Shown here piece after piece: positions 1 to 10,169 of a stretch of 64,000 nucleotides of DNA (within the stretch, counting starts at the first letter, position 1; each line of letters begins with the position of its first letter). Source of the stretch: Schistocephalus solidus (lineage: Eukaryota > Platyhelminthes > Cestoda > Diphyllobothriidea > Diphyllobothriidae); contig WEDG01011416.1 of assembly GCA_017591395.1 (NCBI GenBank), positions 1 through 64,000 on the forward strand. The letters run 5' to 3'. The position numbers and the translations under genes were made by a program. Below the pieces are notes generated by a model that worked only from the letters and a program-made list of their open reading frames with translations, ran no database searches and was not told where the DNA came from.

Positions 1-13
1 CACACACACACAC
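1..13. repeat. (CA)n microsatellite, cut by window edge
   Basis: Six CA dinucleotides in a row run into the left edge, so the real length is unknown. Similar CA/GT runs occur at 32693-32707 and 40504-40519. Confidence 0.9.
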
Positions 14-247
14 CTGTAGTCTGCCGCCCGCTTCTGTATTTGAGCTTATTAATTTATACAATTCATGCCATCCGATTCTCTCCTCCAGCTACGTCGTTCA
101 ACAACCCACCTATATTTTACTTCAAATTGTTGTGATTAACTAATGACATTTTCTGAATTGAATAAATTACTACTTCGCCTAATAGTTTTCTCACGTCTCT
201 CCGATTCACATTTGTTTCACCGAACCATGTCTTTCTTTTGTCGGTAG

Positions 248-377
248 ACGGACGAAGTGTCTAGCAAGCTGCAGCAGTATAAGGAGAAGACGAAAATCGA
301 TGGAGAGAACTTGGTTCGGACAGTCTTCCCAAAACGCGTCTTCGAGATGGAGCAACTCCTCTCTTCAAAATTGTACA
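248..377 (+). CDS. PSME3: PSME3 exon (N-terminal helix)
   Basis: Acceptor CGGTAG follows a pyrimidine-rich run; donor is GTATGT at 378. It encodes about 43 residues starting TDEVSSKLQQYKEK, with ENLVRTVFPKRVFEMEQLL aligning without gaps to the vertebrate helix 1 region. It ends in phase 1. A second donor, GTAAGT at 384, would leave the next exon out of frame, so 377 is preferred. Confidence 0.9.
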
Positions 378-3300
378 GTATGTGTAAGTTGTACCGCACA
401 TGCCTGTTAATTTGACTGTCGTTTTATCGTTGTGGCTGCCTGTAGATCTGGGCTGTGAGAAGGCAGTGCTAGACGAGAGCTCTCTTTCTTTGACAGTAGT
501 GAGTCTTCGTCTTTAAACGGAGTTAATGGGTGTCTTTCGTAAGGATATTTTAGACGACTTTGTGGCGCGTGGTAGATTAGGAACCCGATTGCCGGGAAAC
601 TTTAAGTATTGGGTGGTTCAATAAGTATTTGTGGTTTTAACGGCTATAAAAACAAAATTAATGGACAAACAGACTTAATATCTGTCAATCATGTATTCTC
701 CCTTATCGTTTACGACTTCTTCCCATATTTTAACGAACTTTTTGGTGGCGTTTCTATAAAAAAAAACATCATCTGGTTAGGTGTTAGAATAATTGTGTAT
801 AAGTTTTGGAGGTCTTCATTGTTAATGAATGTAGTGTCACCCGATTGGTCTGACGGAACGAGGTCAGGGCTGTAGGCTGGATGTAGCAGAGCTTCCTAGT
901 TGAGCGCTGGAATAGCCGTTGGGTGTTGTTGTACAGCAGAATCAGTTCGTCTTGACTGTGGGGTTAATTTTGCTGAGCAACTTCATTAGAGCCACCTTTA
1001 CTAGCTGTAACCGCTAAATCAGGATAGTTTTGCATTACATTTAGAGCTTCGACCCTGCTGTTGGACGAGGTCAGCGTCTTTTGCTATCGTGCCTGTTCTC
1101 TTTCGTTTATAACCAGATGGTTGTGAGACAGGGGTATGCGAATACAATGAAGGGAAAAATTAAATGATGCTCGTTTGGATTATCAAACTCTAGAATATCT
1201 TATTGTGGTTGTGGTGCCAACGCAGTTTTGCCACCAATTTTCTCCTGATTCTTTTACAAATGACTTTGGCCGGTATTCGTGGTACCTAGTCGATCGTCAG
1301 GGGGCCTAGAGCCTCTTTGAAACCGCAGGGACCATTTGTGAATTAGGTCAGCCAGTATTGGGCGATTCCTTAAGGCGTAAACTGCCCAAAAATGTGCCAC
1401 CTTGATTAAAGCCGAAAAGAAGTAAGTGTCAAAATTGCTCCTTTTTTCTCAAATATATATATCTGTTTTACGCCTTAAACTTGAAAAATAATATTAAATG
1501 CTACTGGAAGAGTAATGATCAACCATGTACCACTGAGCAACAGGCTCGCTGGCCTGTCGCTTGTTATCGGGAGTAGTAACTATATGGGAGGGCGTTCACC
1601 GATCAGGTTACGGACGAATCCCAGGTCATCCCGACCTGAATGACCACAAGTAATAAGTCTGGAATGATCATTCAAGCCTCCCTCGTCTTTGTCAGTACTC
1701 CTCACCTGCGCCTTTATCCGGAGATCCCTCAGAATACTGAGTTTTTGTTCACAGGAGCACAATTTGCCACTGTGTTGCCGCACCACGTTGATATATATTT
1801 GATCTTTTGGCGGGCTCTTATTGTCATTTGCTGGTCCCTAAACCCTCTCGACAACTAACCATTTCAGTCTCCCTCGTCCTTGTCGGTACTATTATTCCAC
1901 CTGCTACACTATCTAGACGCAGCGTGTGAGCCACAAAGAGACAAGCCTTGTGGTCTACCAACGCAGACCGCGTTTTTAATTCGCTTCTTACATCATCTCT
2001 TCTTTTTCCTTCTGACAAAGTATTTACCGTTCTTAAGACTCCCACCCACAATCCTTGAAGCATATTTTTATTTTTGTTTTGCAATGAGGGAGTTTCCTCA
2101 CTTAGTTTATTAGCTTATAATTATTACATGAGAAATAAATAAACATCACACTCGTTTTTGACTGTCCTCCCTCGCACAGCCCCCTCCTCTGTGTTCCAGA
2201 AAATAAACCTGCCGCTGCCAAATCAGGTGACTGGGGACGGCCAGGCTCAGGGTGATGTCGCCGCCTCGGTCAATGGTCCCGTGCATGGATCCCCCGTCTA
2301 TACCTTCGCTGGGGGCAACGTGCCTTTCAACGCCCACATTCGGGAAATGATCGAGGTAGGAGACAGGTCCTTTTCATCAATTCATTCTCTCTTTTGATAT
2401 TTTCCATCCCCATCTCTCCGCCTCCTATGCTAAATTGTTAAATTGAAGTTTTGGTGGTGTGGTGTAGTGCTAGCTTACGAAAATTTCGTGCCCGGTATTT
2501 TTTTGTGTATTAAGAATGCGCTCGTTTCGGAAAAGTTGTCTATTAACGATGGTTTCATTCAAGAGTTGAAATCTGTACTAAAATTGACGTGTTGTGTAAA
2601 TTATGGACCGCAGGGTCGCGCTCTGTTTTCAGTGGAACGATTACAATTCTACTGCATATTATTTAATTTGAGTGGAAAAGAGTTCTTTTAGTGTGCTTGA
2701 ATGATTGCTCCCCTGGTAAGTACACTGCGTTCTGAGCAAAAATTATGCGAACTTTAAAAGCTGAAAAAATTTATGAATACTTACCATCCTGTTCATGGTA
2801 TCCCATCTTGTCCTCTTGACACTCGAATAAGTCCGCGTGCACTGTGTCGTGCACTTTCTGTTTCTTGTTTTCGAACTTCGTTTTCTTTGACTCATCTCGT
2901 GCCGATCACGGGGGCCTTGTTTGACCGCGTTATCAAAACTGGAAAACCATACCCCAGGTGTATATTTTCTGTTCAACATGCAATCTCTCGGACCTCTTTC
3001 CTATCGCCCATCCTTTCCGAGCAGAGCACATTGCCCTAGGCGGATCGATTGTGTTTTTGGGAGCAATTTTAAGCAAATGATAGTTGTTGCTTTTTAATTT
3101 CCTCAGGAATTAATCGCTGACTTGACGTAAATCAGTCTATTTGAAGGCTTATAGGCGTAGACTGATTTACTCCAAATTAGCGATTAATTTCTGAGGAAAT
3201 TAAAAAGCAGAAATTTTTAAACTGAAGTTTCTACCAGAAAGCACACGGAAGCCTGAGGCACTCACTAATGAGCCCTGCCCCTCGCAGTTGTGTTAAACAG

Positions 3301-6300
3301 CGGCAGAATACCGGCGAAACACACGTGTCTGGACTTTTAGCTAGTACTTGTGCCGTCAGTATGGTTCCACCTGGAAGTGATAGTTGCAACAGAAGCTGAT
3401 TCTAATGATATCGCCTAGTTTCGCGATCTCTCATTCGTCGGCGAACGGTTTTTTGTCAATTGTGCAAAGCGGGGGATGGAGCTGCGTTATTAGTCGTAAG
3501 TAAGCCGAGTCATGTGAGCAGGTTCGGTAAACGAAGATGAGTGCGGCGGATGGAGATTAATTTGCACAGACTGACTACGTGAGATGTGCGAAATTCTTCA
3601 CGTGAGTAACTCTTGGGGCCTCCTTCCTATTACCCTGACTGAGTTGCCCATGCGGGAGATTGAAGGACGTGGTAGTGGAGCCGTGGGGCTTAATCGATTG
3701 CCCCACTAGCAGCCGCTTACAGAACAACTAGCCCGTGGACCAACGTTTAGAGCGTTGGGCTTCCCACCAAAAGTCGCGGGCTCGATCCTGAGTTATTGCA
3801 AAACCTAGGATTGAGTACGACTGACGGATACCGGCTAGTAAGCCAGAACTGGCCATTCCAGTCTCCCTTGTCTTTATCGGTAATGCCTTTCTACCTATTT
3901 GAGGATATCATTTGTATCAGTTGCCTTCGCAACTGAAAGGTTGACTCCAATTTTTTCAATTCTGATGTAAATTTCTGAATGAAATAGCAGTTTGCAGTGT
4001 GCTCGGAGCCGTCACAAACTGTGTGACAGCTCTGTTTTCTTCTTCCTCACGTCTGTCTGCTTGTGCAAATCTCAGTCGCCCAAGTCATCCAGCCTGTTTA
4101 CATGAACCTATCTATCTCTATTTCACTACATCTCCCTCCCCCCTCTGTTTCTCCGCTGCCAGCAAGCAAAGCCCTACTTGACTCAACTCATGGTGGAGGC
4201 TCAGCTCGTTCGACTGTGGGTCCAGTTCAACGTCCCACGAATCGAGGATGGCAATAACTTTGGTGTCAGCATTCAAGAAGAAGTTCTTTCAGAAGCCTCC
4301 GGTATTGAACGTGATGCTCTCACCTTCTTGGATCAGTTTACGAGGTCAGTGCACACTATTCTGTCCACTTGAATGCCGTCATCCTGTTGTTCTCCGAGTG
4401 GGTAACTGGTGGTTGAACCATACCGAGAAAGACACTCATGAGCGCATTTTCTAGAACTTGCATTCAGCCCTTAGTCCGTAAGTTAATAGCGTGAGACTAT
4501 CGCCGAAGTGATCGAGGCTGCTGCCGTGCTCCTCCGCGCGACAATATTTTTTTCTAAATCATTAACTGTCAAAATAATAAGTCACAGTCAGTGGGCTTTA
4601 CGGAACTTGGAAAGCGCTGTCTAAAAAACGTTTAAAAGGAAAGCAGTTTGCTGCCAACAGTCGGAAATATCAGCTTGACCAGGACTCGGGCCAGCGCCCA
4701 TGGGCTTATTCCGAGTTTAGGCAACTGGCTGTAGATTACTCGTGGCCACGGTTCGAGAATCGGTCCGTATAACCGCTGCGCGGGTGACGCATTTCATCAT
4801 ACTAGCGCGCTCAGTTAGTGCAAATGAATAAGGGGCGAAAATTCAGTAAATGTCTGTGTTGAAACGCACTGGCGGACATAAATATAGCAAATAAATCAAA
4901 CACGGACAGAGAACAAAACACAAGGACTGTTCGATCATCCATTTGGTTGTGCCGTGTACCAGAAAGGTAGTGTGGTTGGAAAATTGGGGAGTCCGACTGG
5001 TAGTAACAGTACTGAAACCCAAAACTCTTTCAGCCAATAGTGCAGTGAGTTTTCTGTGCTCATCGAATAATTCCACTGTTTTCAGCCCTGTCGCGGAATA
5101 GCTTTGTATGTGGGCCTCCGGCACCAAAGCTATTTGGACGAAACGAGAGTTGCAGCAAAATTCAGGCTAATTTTCGCATTCTGTCTGTACCTATAAGTAG
5201 GGAAGAAGGACGAGGAGGCTGGTTTATCGCTGGAACCAATTATCTGGTGGCTCACAAATAAAGATGTGTGAGAACACTGTTCAAACGAATTCAGACTCAT
5301 TGCAGCAACCCGGTAGAAGAAGCACGTAAAGCCCGATATCTCCGCTGCCGGTTACTGAGGAACGGATATCCTAAGGCGTTCATAAGCGGTGGTCTACCTG
5401 TTCGTCCCCAAGGAATCTAACCAGACACAGCACCAATGGTATAGCATGCGCTGCCAAGCATCATGGACGTGTCCCATGCGACTGAGCGCAGTGCTGCGGA
5501 ACTAGGTGTCAGAATTACATACCGACCCAAATCTACCAAGCGCGACCGGTTCATGAAATTCAAGTTCCGATTAAATTCCAGTGAGCAGTCGGGTGTAGGG
5601 TACCGCAGGTCAAACTGGACACATGATCGGATCGCCCATACACTAACGTTAGCTGGCTGTGCGACGGAGTGACGGCTCGCCACACCTACGAAACGGGTCA
5701 CGAGTTCATCTTCGCAGCCACGAAGATAATAGTGCTCATCAGAAGCAAAACAATCTGTGAATCGACTGAGGCCTGGACCTCTGATGAAAAGTCAATCACT
5801 CGATATATCTATCTGGTATCGGCGTACCGAGTCGCGCAGTGATCGCCGACCTGTCGTTTCTGCTATTTTATTGGCTCGTACCCCCTATAACTGTTGCGTG
5901 TTTTTTTTGTCACTTTATTTCTGACTTTGAACGCCTGTACGAGTTCGAAAGCTCAGATGAATAAAGAAAATGTCCTGGTGATCGAACAGCCTTCTTCTTC
6001 CTTACTTTTAGTTGCAGCAGAAGCAGAATCTAACAATATCACCTAGTTTCATGACTTCTCCTTCGCCTGTGAACTGTTTTTGTCAATTGTACAAAGCTGG
6101 GACATGGTAGTTACAAAAACACTACATGCTAGCCAGGATCAATGTTATTGAGTTGAGATATCATCTGCTCTGTTTTTTTTCAAACTGAAACGACGTTAAC
6201 TCACGTGTGCGGAATTGTGGCCTAGATTATTGAATGAAATGACCGTCAGTCTGACGCATGTTAATTGCCGTTAAGGTAGTCTGAGGGCACACCGTCATCT

Positions 6301-9300
6301 ATACACAGTTTCCTTTGCCATGCTGACTTTTCGTATCCCTCGCTCCATGTGAAACGAAAGCAGCTTTAATTCATCTGCTGGTCTTAGACTGTAATCTTGG
6401 GACTTGAGTCGAACAACTAGATTTGCCATAATAGGCGATCTGTGTGCGTTTTAGGCCATTGCCTCTGCATTAATTTCAAGTTCATCCCAAATTGGATTTC
6501 AGTGAAATTAACCCCCGTCAAGCCTCTGGTTCCAGTATTCGCTCTTGTTTATTTGTGACATGTGTGACTTGCCTATTTAATCGGCTTCAACGATTTCTCG
6601 GGCCGAGCCACCTCCTATACGCTTGACAGTTTTCAACTAATTGCCAGCATTGAATGCTAGGCGTCGAACCCGGTGAATTAGTAGAACGGCATCAGGCTTC
6701 ATGCATTCTGGTTTGTTTTTTTTGGTATAACTACCTGACCACTCAAGGCTGACCCTCTCTCTCTCTGACGGTAGCAGTCTCGTAACTGTTGCATGTTTTC
6801 ACACCCCTCTGATTCCAAATCCTGTGTCGCCTTCCTTGCAGATACTACGCCTCCAGAGGAAAGCTAGTTGGCAAAGTTGCCAAGTTTCCGCACATTGAGG
6901 ACTACCGAGAATGCATTCGCGATATGGATGAAAAGCAAGCCATTTCCGTGCGTTACGTGATCATGGAAATTCGCAACCACTATGTGCGTTTTCTGTCTTT
7001 ATTTGGTTTTCCTTGGGCTTAGGATGAATACTATCGCTTTTTTTCACATTCAGGCTAAAAAGACCCAGGAATAGGTTTATCTAAATGCTAACTTTGACTA
7101 TCAAGTCTTTTCGAGTGTGAGTGGACTCCCGGTGACTTCCTTGAATCCCTGAGCCTGCTAGACACCAACACCTACCAGATCGCAAAGTGACCAAGTAATG
7201 ATAGAGGTTGACTGATGAAGACATGAGGGACTGAGACAGCAACTCTTTTGAACTTGTTCGTCCCTTTTTCAGTCATCCATTCCCTTCTACACTCGATCAG
7301 AATCCACCACAAGTGACTAGGTCTACCATCGGGTAAGGATGACTTGTATGGCCGCCTTATTGGAACGCCCCGCCCACTAGGTGGCCTTGCGATAAATTTC
7401 GGGAGGGTAAAAATCCCCGCGACTTAACCTTGACACTAGCCCTGGCCCTACTCTAACCTTAAATCTTACGGTTAATGCGAACCCAAATCTTAACATTTAA
7501 CATACTCCTGACCCTAACCCTCATCTTAACCATAAACCTAAGATCCCCGTAATTAAGCGCAAAATCATGTGCATTGTGAGTGGTTCCTATTCTCGTATCC
7601 TGATTAGGTGGTCATAAAAGTCATAATTACCCGCTGTTCTCCCGTAACGGGTTCATTGATGACTTGTGCATTAATTTTTTCATGGGGAAAAGACTTCTTC
7701 AGCATCTACTCGGTGTCCGATGAGGTTGAGGCTGTGTCTACGCTTAGCACACGCGTGTAGGGCTCTTACTTTTCGCGAACCAATCTCCAGGCAGCCCTGT
7801 AATGCCCACGTTGAAAAGGGGTCATCACAGTTTGATGGCCTGTTCTTAACAGGGTCACATCATGCCATCTGCTTGTAATCTTCCAATTTAGACAGTCCGA
7901 CCGTATATTATAGTAAAAGTAGACTTTCACTGCATCTACCGTACCCTCTCCTCCCCAGCTGGGCCCGGTGTTATTACCAAGCCAATGAGACTGGATGTGG
8001 GATAGGGCGCAGGTGGCTGGCGCGGCCGGAGCCGCTCCTAGACTCGCCGCCACATCTGACTCAGATCCCACGGAATGGGACTGCTATAGTAGCCGCATTA
8101 TGAAGGAGTCTTGCACGAAGTCTTGCATGGTGCATTTCCAGAATCCATTGACTTGGAAACAAACTTTCAACTTAATTGAGGTGATAAGAATGACTCGTCT
8201 AATATTCGCAGTGGTAGGTCTTCAAGGAAGTTAATTTTGCGGCTGTCCGTAATAGGCATACTACCTACCTCACGCGCACGCAACCGCAAACAAATATTCC
8301 AATAATACAAACTACCCATTGGAAAATAAGTAGCAACAATTATGCTGTGAATTACAAGGGTTTGTTCTGCTTAATGTGCCGTGAGTTTTCCGTCCAGAGT
8401 TCGTTACGAACATAAACAGTAGGATTTGAAAATTCTGCGCTGCCGGATTTGCACATGCCCTGATCCAATGTGATTCTCGTTGTTTCCAACGCAACAGCTA
8501 CCCATCCCGTATGTGGGTGGGGGGTGCACGCATGCTACGCAGATGAAGTCCAACCAACGGGTCAGTATCATCCTCTAGCTGAATCCCCATCAACACGTAT
8601 GCCAATAAATTGGCTATTTCTCCCGACAATGACCGATAAGAGGCTTTGAGGGCTTCTGTTCGACCTCATCTGTGAATTATCTATCTCATGAATAGATGTG
8701 CATCGGTTGTTGAACGGTCGGAGGTATTAAGCGAATGCGTGTATGCATGAATGCGTCAAAATCAACTACCGTTTCAGCCTTCCCTATTTTTGCATCTCTG
8801 AGATTGTCATTTTTGCACTTGCGGTAGCAGTCCACTGACACGTCGAAATATTTTAGGCGCTTCTTTGAAAAATTGTTTCAAAGCGATGAACAAGCTGCTT
8901 TTGTTAGAATTGAAATATAACCATCGCCCTTCTGAAGTTCATGCTTACGTAGTTGCTACTTATTCTTGTTGGGCAGCTGGCTGTATTTCGTCATAAGTCC
9001 CGGAAATTCTACTTTTTGCAGTATGCTTACCACATTTATTTCCTTGGAATACAGGGTATTCAACCAACCTTTGGCCTGATAACAGCGTACGTCTTAAAGC
9101 CATCGAGAAGGTGAATGTGGTCATTTTCCGTGGCACCATAGTGGTGATTTAAACATTTGTCCGTTAATATGTGCTGGCATTATTGGGGGTTGGTATAAAT
9201 GGTACCCATCACCCGCCTATTCCCAACATCAGACAACGGACTGGCTCGGACAGTGGCCGGGGTCTATGAATGGGAATAGAGAGCGAAGCTGACGGTTCAG

Positions 9301-10169
9301 CGCATTTTTCATCCTACAAACAATCTGAAGAGCTTGAAGCGATCACGGTGTGCTAACAGCTGTGAATCGGAAAGTTGCCAAATGATCGGTTAATTCGGAC
9401 TGCGTGGTTAGCCCAGTTTGTATTGTGTGGAGTGAGAGTCAGACTGAAATGGCTCCTTGGTCTGGGCTCTATAGCTCTTCCACTCCGTGGAATCCGAGCC
9501 AGGTGTGGCCTCACGCCAGCCACCTTCGCCCTCTCCCACCTCTGATCTTCTTGACTTGATCATGAAACCAGGTCCCGGTAGGGGAGGAAAGAATGTGGTA
9601 GATGCAGCGCTAGACTACTCCCACAATAATTGGATTCACGTGCAAGCAACTGTCTCTGCGTTCACCCTGGTGTGATGCTGACCCGTCGGAATTGACGGTG
9701 TAGCTGTCTACCATTCTCCTGGGCATTACGAACAGTAGTGAACAGTCGCGTTGTAGCGGTGTCGGTTGCTGCCTCGCGTGTGGTCTGAGGGTTGATTTCT
9801 GGTGGTGGGAGATTGGCTATATTTTTCCAACTCATTCATGGAATTGAGCACTTTTCTTCCCGATGGTGTCGAAGAGGCAGTTCACCCCTCTGCACAACTA
9901 TCCTTTTTGTGATGTTTCTTTGCCACGAATTGTCGAGATTGATATCTGCATGCTATCCAGAAGCTCATTTGGTACAGTACGTGCCCTATCTTATGAAGGT
10001 ACAATAAGAGTTTCCTGCTCATCTCCTTTTGTTGTCAGTATCAACCAATTACCCACGTCCGGTAGACTCCTGGCCTTGACTTTTTGACACTTTGTATACA
10101 TTTTTTTTTCTTATTTCTTTTCAGGCCGTCCTTCATGACCTGATTGTTAAGAACATTGACCGCATCAAG
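248..10169 (+). CDS. PSME3: Proteasome activator complex subunit 3 (PA28-gamma / REG-gamma) homologue, partial, five exons seen
   Basis: Spliced gene with coding exons 248-377, 2180-2355, 4163-4344, 6842-6983 and 10125-10169; they join in frame with intron phases 1, 0, 2, 0. In this family seven subunits form a ring that caps the 20S proteasome in the nucleus and opens its gate for ATP-independent breakdown of unfolded or intrinsically disordered proteins. The product follows the animal PSME3 order: N-terminal helix with the FPK(R/K) motif, a variable linker, the strongly conserved PRIEDGNNFGVSIQEE activation-loop block, the RYY..R.KLV.K.AK.PH.EDYR helix, and LHDLIVKNIDRIK near the C terminus. 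The initiator exon lies upstream: a stop (TAG 245-247) sits directly before the first exon, inside its splice acceptor. The last few codons (usually about ten) are missing. The gamma type is preferred over alpha/beta because invertebrates carry the gamma form and the linker lacks a KEKE stretch. Every intron holds repeat insertions. Confidence 0.93.
1630..1900 (+). repeat. Two SINE tail fragments in PSME3 intron 1
   Basis: 1630-1705 and 1855-1900 carry diverged copies of the SINE tail block CATTCCAGTCTCCCTTGTCT followed by TTGTCGGTA, seen best at 3860-3890 and 37270-37300. The tRNA-like heads are missing. Both lie inside the first visible intron. Confidence 0.6.
2180..2355 (+). CDS. PSME3: PSME3 exon (linker region)
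   Basis: Acceptor CACAG at 2175-2179, donor GTAGGA at 2356. It encodes the NLPLPNQ turn (vertebrate NLPVPDP) and then a linker rich in G, A, V and N that differs from the vertebrate one, ending NAHIREMIE. The linker is the normally variable, protease-exposed loop of the family. It starts phase 1 and ends phase 0. Confidence 0.85.
3089..3208. repeat. 120-bp foldback (near-perfect 50-bp inverted repeat)
   Basis: Left arm 3089-3138 and right arm 3159-3208 are reverse complements with only a few mismatches, separated by 20 bases. The arms begin GCTTTTTAATTTCCTCAG and end AAATCAGTCT next to the loop. The arrangement resembles a short non-autonomous foldback or MITE. A diverged single right arm recurs at 24471-24525, so it belongs to a repeat family. 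It lies in PSME3 intron 2. Confidence 0.85.
3375..3478 (+). repeat. Dispersed repeat, copy 1 (pair with 6008-6105)
   Basis: The stretch with GTTGCAACAGAAGC, TATCGCCTAGTTTC and TGTCAATTGTGCAAAG recurs in the same order and orientation at 6008-6105 with about 80 percent identity by eye. No coding potential or element class was recognised. Confidence 0.65.
3715..3895 (+). mobile_element. tRNA-headed SINE copy
   Basis: A tRNA-like head (GTGG..CAACGTTTAGAGCGTT, then GTCGCGGGCTCGATCCTGAG as a box B-like block) is followed by the shared body AGCCAGAACTGGCCATTCCA and tail TCTCCCTTGTCTTTATCGGT. The same order occurs at 27035-27215 and 37120-37305 on + and at 26755-26925 and 36895-37045 on -. Such elements are normally made by RNA polymerase III and moved by LINE proteins. 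It lies in PSME3 intron 2. Confidence 0.75.
4163..4344 (+). CDS. PSME3: PSME3 exon (activation loop)
   Basis: Acceptor GCCAG, donor GTCAGT. It encodes KPYLTQLM...VRLWVQFNVPRIEDGN and then NFGVSIQEEV...FLDQFTR. The PRIEDGNNFGVSIQEE block is the most diagnostic stretch of the gene, nearly identical to the activation-loop region that contacts the 20S alpha ring. Phase 0 in, phase 2 out. Confidence 0.95.
5440..5990 (+). mobile_element. Penelope-like element, GIY-YIG end and 3' tail
   Basis: A decayed 3' part of a PLE in PSME3 intron 3. Around 5520-5600 it encodes ITYRPKST and SSEQSGVGYR, the usual approach to the GIY-YIG nuclease of PLEs. Around 5680-5790 another frame gives HTYETGHEF and WTSDEKSITRY, the conserved C-terminal pieces. 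Frameshifts and stops break it. The 3' tail (5885-5990), with a hammerhead-like motif and AATAAA, also occurs at 11495-11660, 26600-26690, 27203-27330 and 27965-28110. Confidence 0.7.
5921..5954 (+). ncRNA. Hammerhead-like ribozyme motif, PLE family II copy
   Basis: CTGACTT (core CUGANGA decayed), a spacer T, GAAC pairing with GTTC as stem II, then GAAAGCTC; AATAAA follows at 5960-5965. The outer stem pairs (GAAC/GTTC) differ from the GGAC/GTTC of the copy at 27998 but still pair. Stem I is not evident, so activity is doubtful. Confidence 0.45.
6008..6105 (+). repeat. Dispersed repeat, copy 2 (pair with 3375-3478)
   Basis: Same orientation as copy 1, with GTTGCAGCAGAAGCAGAATC, ATATCACCTAGTTTC and TGTCAATTGTACAAAGC. 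It directly follows the PLE tail in PSME3 intron 3. Confidence 0.65.
6842..6983 (+). CDS. PSME3: PSME3 exon (helix after activation loop)
   Basis: Acceptor TTGCAG, donor GTGCGT. It completes the split Arg codon and continues YYASRGKLVGKVAKFPHIED, then YRECIRDMDEKQAISVRYVI and MEIRNHY. It matches the vertebrate protein without gaps, including the DEK element and the EIRN/ELRN motif. Confidence 0.95.
7430..7545. repeat. Degenerate CCCTAA-like low-complexity block
   Basis: Many imperfect (C)CCTAACC and CTTAACC words occur in a row (for example CTGACCCTAACCCTCATC). A complementary GGTTAGGG-like block is at 37830-37930. It resembles diverged interstitial telomere-type or CT-rich satellite sequence; the words vary too much to call a true telomere array. 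Confidence 0.5.
7900..8110 (-). repeat. Family 2 interspersed repeat copy
   Basis: Contains GTGGCTGGCGCGGCCGGAGC and the flanking CTCTCCTCC..CAG..GGGCCCGGTG block shared with copies at 9215-9720 (+), 14550-14720, 22540-22720, 34595-34870 (+), 38380-39780 and 40250-40400. GC- and CpG-rich, no protein domain seen. It lies in PSME3 intron 4. Confidence 0.75.
9215..9720 (+). repeat. Family 2 interspersed repeat, nearly full-length unit
   Basis: This copy shows the unit order: CATCAGACAAC..CTCGGACAGTGG, AGCGCATTTTTCATC..AAACAATCTGA, a middle block TTGCCAA..TTCGGACTGCGTGG, then TCCGTGGAATCCGAGCCAGG and GCCAGCCACCTTCGCCCTCT. About 500 bp, no ORF of note, class unknown (SINE-like or a non-coding part of a larger element). 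It lies in PSME3 intron 4. Confidence 0.7.
10125..10169 (+). CDS. PSME3: PSME3 exon (C-terminal helix)
   Basis: Acceptor TTTTCAG follows a long T-rich tract; the donor GTACCG is weak. The 45-base exon encodes AVLHDLIVKNIDRIK, matching the vertebrate LHDMILKNIEKIK. It ends in phase 0, so one more short exon with the extreme C terminus, which docks in the 20S alpha pocket, is expected downstream. Confidence 0.9.

Noticed and set aside
227..247. ATG at 227 as start codon of PSME3
   Set aside because: The frame meets TAG at 245-247 right before the exon; this TAG is the splice acceptor, so the start lies in an upstream exon.
5417..5701. 94-codon open frame on minus strand
   Set aside because: Shadow of the PLE GIY-YIG region on the plus strand, where recognisable motifs lie.
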